DNA of 64,000 nucleotides, taken from positions 1 to 64,000 of the forward strand of contig JAOVVO010000035.1 in assembly GCA_028564675.1 (NCBI GenBank), in the 5' to 3' direction. The position numbers and the translations under genes were made by a program. This stretch comes from Onchocerca lupi. Its lineage: Eukaryota; Nematoda; Chromadorea; Rhabditida; Onchocercidae. Of the stretch, positions 52,281 through 62,649 are shown piece after piece. How positions within the stretch are numbered: the first letter of the stretch is position 1; each line of letters begins with the position of its first letter. Below the pieces are notes generated by a model. That model made no database searches. It was given only the letters and a program-made list of their open reading frames with translations, and was not told the origin of the DNA.

Positions 52281-52314
<34 letters not shown>

Positions 52315-54237
52315 TTTTTGCAATTAATTGGTAATTATTCTATTGCTGATGACGGATTTGAAGCAATCTGGTTAAAAAAGTTGGCAAGCGTAATTTGGAA
52401 TTTTTTAAATAATCCAAATTTTTTGATAACTGATTTTAAATACTGACAGGAAATGAATGAATTTGAAATATTCCGCTAATAATTTGGTAGATCTTTCGAT
52501 TTTCGCACTTTGAAATTGTTATTATACATTATTATATGCAATAATTTACATACCTTTTGTTCTGATTTTTTTTTTTTTTTTTTAAACTAATTTTATGACA
52601 AATTTCTTCCGAAATTTAGCATACTATAGAATTCATATATTGTAAAATTCGACATACTGTAGTAATTAGCGAATAAGAATTAAAACTGTAGAATTTCATG
52701 AGTTATGATCGATACAAAAATAACAAAAAAAAAAAAAAAAAGAGGAAAATATTGGCATGGAATGTTATAAATAGTAATATAGATAAGATTGATAAAGGAA
52801 AAAAAAAATGCCATGCGGAGTGATAATTATATCCGGAAGAAATGAAATTCGGGAAAAAGACAAAAAATAACGAATTGCTTGTTGCTTTCAATTATTTAAT
52901 TGCTGATCAATAGATGGTTATTAGGAGTGTTAGTGGATTTCTTTCGATTAATTTTTCGCTTTTTTTCCGATAATTTTTATTTTGTGAAACATTTTTTTTT
53001 TTTTTTTTTTGAGGATGATACATCATTTAGATAGGCGGATGTGAATTTTCCGTTTTAATTTATTGGAAAGTTAAAATTCTCGTCGATACATAAACTAGCA
53101 TTTTTCTTTCTAACTTTCAGAAATAAAAAATGTTAGTGATTATTACACATTATCGTTGCTTAAAAGCTTTAATTACTTTTTTCATTCAATCCAAAATTGC
53201 AATTTTTCTTTTTTTTTTTCTTTCTTTTTCATTAATTACGATGTTTATTCAGAAAATCGCTTAGCAGTTAATTGCCTTAATCAAGTATACGTTAATGTAG
53301 TCTTACTTTTTTTTTTTTTTGCATAAAATTTCCAGAATGTACCACATTTGGATTAATTGAATGGTGTAAAACAAAACTAAAATAATATTTCGGTTGCTAC
53401 TTTAAAATTACACCTAAAAAATGAAAAATAATGGTAAATTATATTAATATTAAGTAATAATAGTAATAATAATAATATTTAATGATTTCCTTGTGTGAAT
53501 TTTTGATCATTAAAAAGAAAAACTTTTTTCTTTACGAAAAAAAAGAAATTTTGAAAAGAAAAATAAGAAAAATTAACGAGAAAAACATGATTTTGTTGTA
53601 AACAAGAAAAAATTGAATAAAAATATCAATATTAATCAAATAATTTCTTTTGAAATAAAGAAAGTATTTTTTTTTTTTTTGAAAAATTGAAAGTTTAAAA
53701 TTTGGATTTCCGGATAAGAAATTTCTGTTATTCATTGATTTCTAGATTTAAAAAATAAAAAAACTTGCTATTCATTTTTATTAGAAATTTTTTATTATTT
53801 CCTTTTATTATTCAAATCATATTATTCTTCCCTCTTATAGCTATGAAAATGAATCTATAATATTTGGAATGATCTATACTGAAATGATTTTTATTTTTAA
53901 ATATCTTCCATTTCTTATTTTTTTAAAAGCAAAAAAATCAATAGTTTTCTAGAAATAATTATTTCTTAATTTTTTTGATTGTTAAGTCAAAAATTTTCAT
54001 TTAAAATATTCCAGTAATTTTTGATAAATTTCAGGAAGAATTCAAGAATAAAACTCACTTTCCGTATCGATCATTTCAAATATTGTAGATCATTTTGATA
54101 ACTTTTAATGGGAAGAATAAATAAAATTTGAATGATAAATATGAATGATAAAATTCATTTTATTTTTTCATATTTTTTCTCATTTTTTTTTCAAAATTAT
54201 TTCTTTTCTCTTGGAATAATCTTTTTTCTCTGTAAAG

Positions 54238-54239
<2 letters not shown>

Positions 54240-54270
<31 letters not shown>
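54240..54270. repeat. (AT)n microsatellite
   Basis: About fifteen AT units, followed by TTTC repeats. Confidence 0.9.
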
Positions 54271-54272
<2 letters not shown>

Positions 54273-54686
54273 ATTTCTTTCTTTCTTTCTTCTTTCTTTT
54301 CATTTTAATTTTTCTAATTTAGTTAAAAAGCATGAAAGCTTTTTATCGCTAATAATAGTTTTTAAGATAGTAAATATTTCGGCATCGATTATCAAAATGA
54401 TGATAAGTAAAAATGAGTAATAAAGAAATGGTGAAGAGTATGGAAAACAAGAGAAAAAAGATTGAAATATTTCGAAAATATATTATTTATTGTTTATGAT
54501 TTTCAAAATTTTTTTTTATTTCTGTTTTTCACTTTTTAGTAAGCTAAATCAAAAAAAAAAAAAAAAAGATTGAAATTAAGGAAATGTCTTTCAAAAATTT
54601 TCCAATTTTTTTTTTAACGACAAATTCGCCTTGCCGAAAATTCTTAAATTCTTTTAATTAATTGTTTTTCTCTTCTTTTTCTTCAG

Positions 54687-54745
54687 CATCCCTGATAATG
54701 CTATCTTTTATCGTTATCAGTATTATATTTTATGATTGTCAATAG
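54687..54745 (+). CDS. Possible alternative terminal exon with hydrophobic tail (weak)
   Basis: Strong acceptor TTTTTCTTCAG. Entered in phase 1 from exon 23 it encodes about twenty residues, mostly hydrophobic (SLIMLSFIVISIIFYDCQ), then TAG; AATAAA follows at 54798. This would end the receptor early with a membrane-like tail. T/A-rich DNA gives hydrophobic translations by chance, so support is slight. Confidence 0.15.
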
Positions 54746-54879
54746 TAACATTATTATTCATAATTCATGGAATATTCGACTATTGGGAATATATTTTAAT
54801 AAAATTTCGGTATAAATTTCCGCATTACTTCATCGAATGAATTTATTTGAACAATTAAATTTATTACCATTATATTGTT

Positions 54880-55340
54880 ATTATTATCAATTTTAACAAC
54901 TATAATCTATGATTCTTGAAATATTCTACTCTTGAAAATATTCTAGTTACGAATAAAATCGCAACCGATTAAAGTCATTTAGATATAATATTCCGTCATA
55001 AAATTATTTACTTCATCGAATATATTTTTTTGAATAATTAAATTTATTATTAGCAGCACATTTTGCATATTCTTAATTTGATCAATACATATTGTTTAAA
55101 TTAATTAATCGGAATATTCTATCCAGTTGCTTAAATCATTAAATAATTATTGCATATCAGATACTTAAATGTAATACTTAATTCTATTATTTCTAGAATA
55201 AATTTTTCTCTTTTTATTTAATTTTATTAAATGATGGAATTTTTTAATTTTTCAAAAAATTCTATTGTTATTATTATCAGGATTAACAATTATAATCTAT
55301 GATTCCTGAAATATTCTACTATTGATAATATTTCAGTTCA
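54880..55340. repeat. ~75-bp direct duplication about 385 bases apart
   Basis: TATTGTTATTATTATCA, then ACAA.TATAATCTATGATTC and TGAAATATTCTACT occur at about 54880-54950 and again at about 55265-55335. Confidence 0.7.
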
Positions 55341-56025
55341 AATAATGATAAATTTATTTTGCAGTTATTTTAATTACTTTACTTACTAATCATTAATGTA
55401 ATATTAATAATAATATAATCAAAGTTATTGATAATCAATATGATTAAAAAATATAAAGTAATTAATTATCTTTATCTCCTTTTTTTATAGCTGTAAGTAA
55501 ATAAGTAATTAGATTGAACCATAACATGCCCTTCTATATCTTTTTATCAAACTTCAATTTTTCAATCGATTGTTTTCTGTATAATTTTCGTTTATTATCA
55601 ATGATACGATCTAATATAGTGTATTATTCCGTTTTTCTTTTCTCTTTTTTTTGAGCAATAACAACAATTAGTTAATAAGTCGATTAGTTAATTTTACTAA
55701 CAATATTATTTTTCTTCCTCTCTCTTTTACTTTCTTTCACTTTTTTTCCTTCCTTAATTCTGAATTGAATGAAATTTCCATCAATTGATCAGCAATGAAT
55801 CCACTGTATTATTTATTCTTCATTTGAATATATCGAAATTAATAATACTTTCAAAATTTACTGTTTTTGTTACTAATATTATCTTAAAATACGGATTTAT
55901 TGATTACTTGTATTCTTCTTAGTTATTATATACTACGCATGATTTATTCAAGATGAAAAAAGGAGAAAAAAAAGCATTTCTATACGTTATACTTCTTTTT
56001 TTAATCTTTATAATGTACTGTCTTT

Positions 56026-56062
<37 letters not shown>

Positions 56063-56246
56063 TCATTTCCATTAATAATATTGAGTAATAATAGCAATAA
56101 TTAAAAACAGCACTATCGAATATCTATTCCTCTTTCAATTATATTATTTCTTCCATCGTTTTCATTATTTTTGTTAACGTTTTTGAGATTTTTTTTTTTT
56201 TTTTTATTATTTTTTTCTCGTGATTCGAGAAAACTTGTCTAATTTT

Positions 56247-56910
56247 ATGTCAAATTTCATTTTTAAAAAATTATTAAGAAAAGTTTCGAAAGAAAAAAAG
56301 GAAACAACGGAATACTATAACAGTAATCAACAACAGGAACAACAACGTCAATTACGACAACAACAAAATAAAACAATGATGACTTCGTTAAAGCAAGCTG
56401 CAAACAAATCGAAAAGATCTGATATTGATTCTGATAATAATGATAGTATTATTAAATGGGAACAATTTAATTCATTTGAATTAAATGTTCAAAATTGTCG
56501 TAAGACAATATTGGATAAATTTGAAAATTTGGCAAATCAATTTGCTGCTGGTTGGAAATATCATATATCAAATACGAATGGTATTAAAGAAGCATGGATT
56601 AATTTTGAGGATTTTTATACTGAAATATGCCTATTAGCAACAGAACGTGAATTATTTTCCGTCGATGGTGAAATTAAACATTATCCCCGTAATAATAATT
56701 CCGGATTAATTCCGAAATATCGAATTATAAATGATGAATATCGTACATCGGAAGAATGTGATGAATTATTGACGAGAAAAGTTGATGCATTAGCTAGCAA
56801 ATTATCACCTGATTGGACAACTGCTATTACAAATATCAGTAATATGTCAAAAGCATGGAAAGCGTTGAAACATTATTTTCAACGAATATGTGTTCGAGAT
56901 GGTGATAATA
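56247..56910 (+). CDS. Gene A: duplicated C-x18-W-x13-W-x10-C protein, partial
   Basis: 221 codons plus 1 nt from the first ATG, ending at donor A|GTAAGT (phase 1). The frame is open back to 56187, so an upstream exon joining near 56228 (phase 1, weak acceptor) is also possible. Residues 1-20 are Lys-rich, 24-46 Gln-rich, 60-70 acidic. Two modules follow: Cys84, Trp103, Trp117, Cys128 and Cys171, Trp190, Trp204, Cys215. Spacing is identical in both, and about 11 of 45 aligned positions are identical without gaps. No signal peptide is visible in this exon. Family not recognised. It could be a nested gene or an exon of another ptp-3 isoform. Confidence 0.7.
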
Positions 56911-57076
56911 GTAAGTTTATTTTCCTCATTTTATAATCATACCTTCATTAATTAGTTGGGTAGTTTTTTTCCTTCGACACTGAAAAACTAAAATTATGTT
57001 GCATTGCTGCTGAAAAACAATGAAATTATTGGTCAACAAAAATAAATTATTGTAATGTGATCGGGTTCAGTTAGCC

Positions 57077-57270
57077 TATATAAATAAAAATGTAAACGTT
57101 CGTTTGTTCAAAATTTTAAATCTCTGAAAATTCTTAAATACGCACCTTATCTACATAAAAACACGCGCCCTATTCGAATGCAACGTTGCACGAAAATTTC
57201 AAATCAATCGGTGAAAAATTGATACTTTATGTGGAAATGAACAACAAACATTTACATTTTTATTTGTATA
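57077..57270. mobile_element. MITE with ~34-bp terminal inverted repeats
   Basis: The left end (57076-57109) and the reverse complement of the right end (57238-57271) match over about 34 bases with two substitutions and one indel, sharing AAATAAAAATGTAAA at their core. TATA at both borders suggests a TA-type target, as in Tc1/mariner-related MITEs. The ~125-bp interior has no coding capacity. A related partial copy lies at 32947. Confidence 0.75.
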
Positions 57271-57753
57271 GATGGATATAAACTATCTATAGATTGCTAC
57301 TTACTGTATTGTTATTGTCAAAGATTGAAATTATTAATTAATGAATACGAATTATTGCTTAATAAATGTATGTTACTGACAAATTATTACTTATATCCTA
57401 TTGTTTGTTGACAAATAGTGAAATTACTGATTATTGAATACAAATTATTGAGTAACATAAACTATCAATACAAATTTTAATTAAAATGTTTAATATTTAA
57501 CACAATTTACTGACATTGACATATTTTTCCGTTATTTATACTTATAAAATAGAATTGAATTTATATTTCTCAATTTTCGTAGCTACCAACTATCAATTAA
57601 CAATCATTTTCAATTATTTATTATTCATTTAACAATAGATATTTAAACATTTTAAAAATAAATATTTAAACAATAAACATTTTTAAGAAGTGTTTTTGCA
57701 TAAAAATATTCTATCCATTAGAATTCAAAATCATTTTTTTTCTCTTCCTTTAG

Positions 57754-57863
57754 CAAAATTTATTATTTGGTATCCCAGTAATGTTACTATATCAAAATAT
57801 GAAATACATTTTTCAATTTATTATTTTTCGCATTTTCTTTTTTTGCTGCATAAATTTAATTAA
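57754..57863 (+). CDS. Possible last exon of gene A (weak)
   Basis: Acceptor CTCTTCCTTTAG. Entered in phase 1 from 56910 it stays open for 36 residues beginning TKFIIWYPSNVTISKYEIHF and stops at TAA (57861-57863), giving a 257-residue protein overall. The tail is F/Y/L-rich, as chance AT-rich sequence often is. Confidence 0.3.
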
Positions 57864-59352
57864 ATTTTATTTATTATACTGAGAATGAAATTAATTTCAA
57901 AATTTTCACTCAAAAATGAAATTTGATCATCTCATTCCATTAATTAATGAATAATGCTGCATTCAAATAATAATTATGATAAATATAAAAAGAAGAATAT
58001 TCCATCATTTCCTTTCACAATAATGCGAAGTGAAGGTGCAGAAATCATTATAACACTTTTCAAATAAAAATTTTAAATGCAAATTCGAAATAAATTAAAT
58101 AAACGGAGAAAGAAAGTAATGTAAAAAAAAAAAGACGAGAAAGAGGAAGCGAAAAAAAAAGAAAAAATTTATTGTTGTCATAGGAATTCACGTAATTTTC
58201 ATAAATGAAGCTGTAATTTTATAATGCTTTTCTTTCAGAAAGAAAGATTTTCTAATTTTCTTAATTTTCTTTAATTTTCTTTCTCATAGCTTGAAAGATT
58301 CTTCATTTGTTTATAAGAAAATTTTACTTTTCCTTCATTTAAGCTTTAAAACTTTTCTCATTCGTAATTTTCAAAATTTACTGTTTAAATTTAAAATTGA
58401 ATTAAAATTTCTTAAAAATGGAAAATCAATTTTATCAACATTAGTGAAATAATTTTTCCTAATTTCACCGTTTTCCTAATAATATTATTCATTAATTATC
58501 GCAATATTATTATAACATTTACTTATTGTGTTGCTAAATTATTTGAAACATCTATTCTTAACTTATTTTATAATTGTTTATCGGAATTTTTGACCATTTA
58601 TACTATTACCAATTTTATATTGTTTATAATTTTCATCAACTATTTTTATTTTTTTTTTATTTATTTGATTTTTTTCTTGTAACTCGAACGGTAAACGATA
58701 TTTGATCATTTATATAAAGCAAATATCTTTATTATTTTAATATGATCTTTTTTTCCAAATTATTGTAAAAGTTTAGGGAAAAAATTATATATTTTTATCA
58801 TTATATTTCTAGAGGAAAGATTATATTTCAAATTAATGGCAATTTTTTCTTTTTTTTTTTTTTTTTTTTAAATGGATACGTTTTTAAGTTTTACTTATAT
58901 AACTTTTTCTTTTAAATAAATCTTAAATTTTTTAGAATATTTTAAATTATTTCTTTTAACTTTTTTTAAATAAATTTTTTTTGAAAAAATTAATGAAGAT
59001 GTAATTATCAATTAAATTATCATAGTTTCTCAATGTTAATTTAATAATTTCTTTCATTATTCCAAGTTGTTGAAATTATCATTTCTTTTTTTGGCATTTC
59101 AATATCGTCAAAGTTGATTGCAAAAGAAACATAACCTTAATCCTTCATTTTTTTTTTCGATATTTTAATATTTTTCTTTCTTTTTTGGAAGAAAAAAAAT
59201 AGCGAAGATACGATAATGAGAAAAATGAAATTATAGTAATTTTCATAAGATGGAAAAGGTACGGTATAAAAACTTATTGTAATTTTACTTCAAAAATGAA
59301 GAAATATTGTTATTTTACTTTTTATGAAAAAATGAAATGGCAATATTTTTCC

Positions 59353-59384
<32 letters not shown>

Positions 59385-61416
59385 AAAGAGGAACACTTCA
59401 CGTTATCATATCAAGTTTATCATATGATATTATTTTAACTTGATTGATTGAAAAAAAAGTGTTGCTAATCGTTCAGACTATTAAAAAAATCATTTAAAAA
59501 AACTATTCTATATTAAATATTCACTGTTATCGATTTTGTATTCGATATTTTATTCTATGATTACTTTTATTCCTGTATAGTGGTAAGAATTGTAAAAATC
59601 AATTCCAATTCAATATGATTCATTTTAATATCACATATAGAAGAAATAATTTAAATATATTAAAATTGCTATTAAGTCAATTGTAATACTAATGAAATCA
59701 CTAATTAATTATCATTCTATATCTATTAGTACGAAAATATCCAATTTGTTAGTTTTTTTCTTCAGCGCTTTTTTTTCGTCTGTAATAATGATAATTTATT
59801 ATCATCAATTAGTTATCATTCAATATCGATGAGCACCAAAATATACAACTTGTCAATTTATTCCAATTTTTTCTTTTGTCTATAATTATGATAATTCATT
59901 TTATCATCATCATCATCAATTCTGCTCTCTTCTTGGAATACTGATGGAGATTTATTTATTTATTTATTGGTCTCGATAAAATTCGCTTTCAATACCAATT
60001 TCATTAGAAATTCTTTTGGGAGTATTTCTTCCAAGCATTAATTTGAACAAGAAAAAAGAAGAAAGAAAGCTATATTTTATCATCAATTTTATTTTTATTA
60101 TCAATTTCTTTTCTTTTTATTTGTCTTCGAAAAAGTTTTCTAATTTTTTTCTCGACTTCCTGTTTCTTTTTTCATTTCTTTGCTTTTGATTTTAATTAAC
60201 TTTTCTCGATTGGCAAACTTCGATAAATCAAGAGTAAATAATTAAAATTCATTTAAATGTGTTCCAATCCAAACTAAAATTTCTTATTTCAATCCAATCA
60301 CCTATCTTTATCTTAACATTCTTTCTTTTTATCTCTCCCCCGTTATTTTTTCTATTCATTTTTATTTTCCCAAGAAATGCTTGATATTCCCGAGAGTATA
60401 ACTTTCTCGTATTTCGATGAAATGAATAAAACGCCTCGTCTTGTCGATCAAAGTTTTCCAATCACCATCCATTTCTAGTGTTCAACTTTTCCAATCACTA
60501 TTTGATTTTACTAACTTATTTTATTTCATTTAATTTTTTTAACTTAAAAATTATAAATTTCATACTTTTTTTCTTACTTTTCTTTATCTTTCAACACTTT
60601 AAGTAATTTCAAATGATGAAAAAAAAAAAAAAAATTTATCAAAATTAATGGAAATTATAGAGTTATTATAAATTTTTTGGTTTCGCGATTATTTGAAATA
60701 TATTTGAAATGGTAAAATGAATGCTTTCATAATTTTTCTTTTTCTTTTTTTTTTCTTTTTTTCTTTCTTTTTTTTTGACATTTTGTGAAAGTAAACAAAA
60801 ATGAGTTAAAAGAAGAAATTAAGAAAAGTGAATATTTTATAAAAAGCGAAACTTCTTGAAATGAGAAAACTTTTTTTTATAGCTAAAATTTGAACACTTT
60901 TATAATATCATATCATCTTTCAGTAAAAAAACTATTTTCTCTCTTATATATTTATTTATACGTCTACTCATACACATATTTATCATACTTTTGCTCATAC
61001 TTACGTTTAATTAACGTTATTATCTTCTTTTTTTTCATTTCTTCAGTAATACGTTCTTTTTTTCTCTTGTTAATATTATTCATTCATTAATTTTAATTAT
61101 AGCTTAACAAATCTTATGAATATTCTTATAAATTTAATTCAAAATTTGAGATGTCTCTTTTTTATTTAATAATGTTCGTAACCTTAGTTTTCACTTTTTT
61201 TTTCTTTTTTTTTTTTTTAGAAAAATCTCTTCGCTCATTCGTGAAGATAATTTTTTCTCATGAAAAAATGGAACTTTTTTTGTAAATATTTGATTTAAAT
61301 GATATTTTTGAATATTTTATTTTTTCTTTTCTCTCTCTCTATTAATATCTCTTCTTTCTTTAGCGTAAAATTTGCAAAAAAAAATAGAGTAGAACAATTT
61401 GTTTTAATTTAAATTA

Positions 61417-62649
61417 ATGATTATGCGACAATCGTTGTTACTTGAAAATATGCGACGACGTAGACGACGACAAATGCGTACACGTACGAATGTTGCTGGA
61501 CGTTGGAAAGAGCAACGTGTTCGTAAATTACGTGTACAACATTTACTAAAAGAATCATCATCATCATTATCATCAGCAGGCATGTAATCAAGATTAAATC
61601 AATTTTAACGAAGAATAATTTCTTTTAAATTTCCCCTTGGAAATTTCACATAAAAAATCCAATTTTATTCTTTAAATTTAAATTTTACATCAAAAAGTTT
61701 GAATTTCATTTAAAAAAAAAGAGAAAAAAAAGACAAGGACAAAAAATTCTAATGAAATATTACTAATACTTTTTCTTATTAATTTCCAATTTTTTTTTTT
61801 TAGATAAGTACGAAAATGCAATCTTTTTTTCCTTTTTTTTTTTTTTTTAAAAAAAACCACCTTTTTTTAAACTTCGAGTTATTTTTTTATAAATAAATAT
61901 AAAAATTGTGCAAAATTTTTCTTTTTTTCAAATTAGAAATGAGGAAAATTTCTGTATTTTAGTCCATAAAGGAACATTGTTGGACCAATCGGATAATTTG
62001 AAAATGAAATCGATAAGATTTGTTCCAAAAAATGCCAACTATTTGGCAAATAATGAACAACGAGATGAAAAAATTACTGATAATAATGATAAGAGTGTAT
62101 CAAATGCTGATTATTTTAATGCTATCATTCATGCAATATTTCCCGGTCCTTTGGATATTCCGGCACTTTATCATCGTACTGACACAATTTTACCTGAAAT
62201 AAGCAAAAATGATACATCATCCTCATTATCACCGTTATCAGTAAATAATATTGATAATAAAACTTCTATTATTAGTACAACAATGAAGTATTTATCCAGT
62301 GAAAGAAATGCTACTAAAATAAGAACAACAACTATTGGTACTATTGTTAAAATTACTAAAATTCCTTTAATTAGTGTTAATTATACTACAACAAATTGTA
62401 CACTGTATAGTGGTATCTATTGGAATACAACTACAACAACAGCTATTGATAACTGTAATTCTGATAATGGTAAGCAATTTTTCTTCCATTTTTTATCATT
62501 AATGTTGGATGAAATAATTATTAAATTCATAATTAATAATTGTAATTAAATTATTCATCAATTTTATTAAATTTATTTGTTCAGCATCTAATCGACTTTA
62601 TGAATTGTACGTTTTTATGATTAAATCACATAAATATAATACTAATTAA
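61417..62649 (+). CDS. Gene B: Arg-rich/Asn-Thr-rich protein, three exons
   Basis: Exons 61417-61583, 61937-62469 and 62585-62649, phases 2 and 1, total 765 nt (254 residues plus TAA). An in-frame TAA at 61405 fixes the start; the acceptor ending at 61362 could receive a spliced leader or 5' UTR exon. Residues 13-18 are a six-Arg run, followed by more basic residues (GRWKEQRVRKLRV) and a Ser-rich patch. The middle holds NFCILVHKGTLLDQ and FPGPLDIPALYHRTD. The last third is Asn/Thr-rich with several N-x-S/T sequons. There is no signal peptide or membrane segment. CGN codons in the Arg run speak for real coding. The first donor (AT|GTAATC) is modest and exon 3 is the least certain part. Family not recognised. 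Confidence 0.55.

Larger units (their letters stand above)
46517..56246. other. Non-coding stretch after the last recognised ptp-3 exon
   Basis: 9.7 kb, very T-rich, with T tracts of 20-33 bases around 51.7, 52.3 and 56.0 kb. It holds a 10-bp hairpin (46754-46775), a ~100-bp direct duplication (48404-48684), an (AT)n run (54240-54270) and a ~75-bp direct duplication (54880 and 55262). Several good acceptors open only short frames in the required phase; the best is at 54687. Confidence 0.65.
56911..61416. other. Non-coding stretch between genes A and B
   Basis: AT-rich with long T tracts. It holds the MITE at 57077-57270, the possible gene A end exon at 57754, and a diverged short duplication around 57300-57475 (TTGTCAAA/GACAAATA, GAATAC.AATTATTG). 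Other frames are low-complexity. A good acceptor (TTCTTTAG, ending 61362) lies before gene B. Confidence 0.6.

Noticed and set aside
53332..53385. Acceptor TTTCCAG with a 16-residue phase-1 frame
   Set aside because: Short, no polyA signal close by, no resemblance to LAR; a chance frame.
58239..58260. Acceptor TTTCTTTCAG downstream of gene A
   Set aside because: In the required phase it stops after five residues; a less convincing gene A end than 57754.
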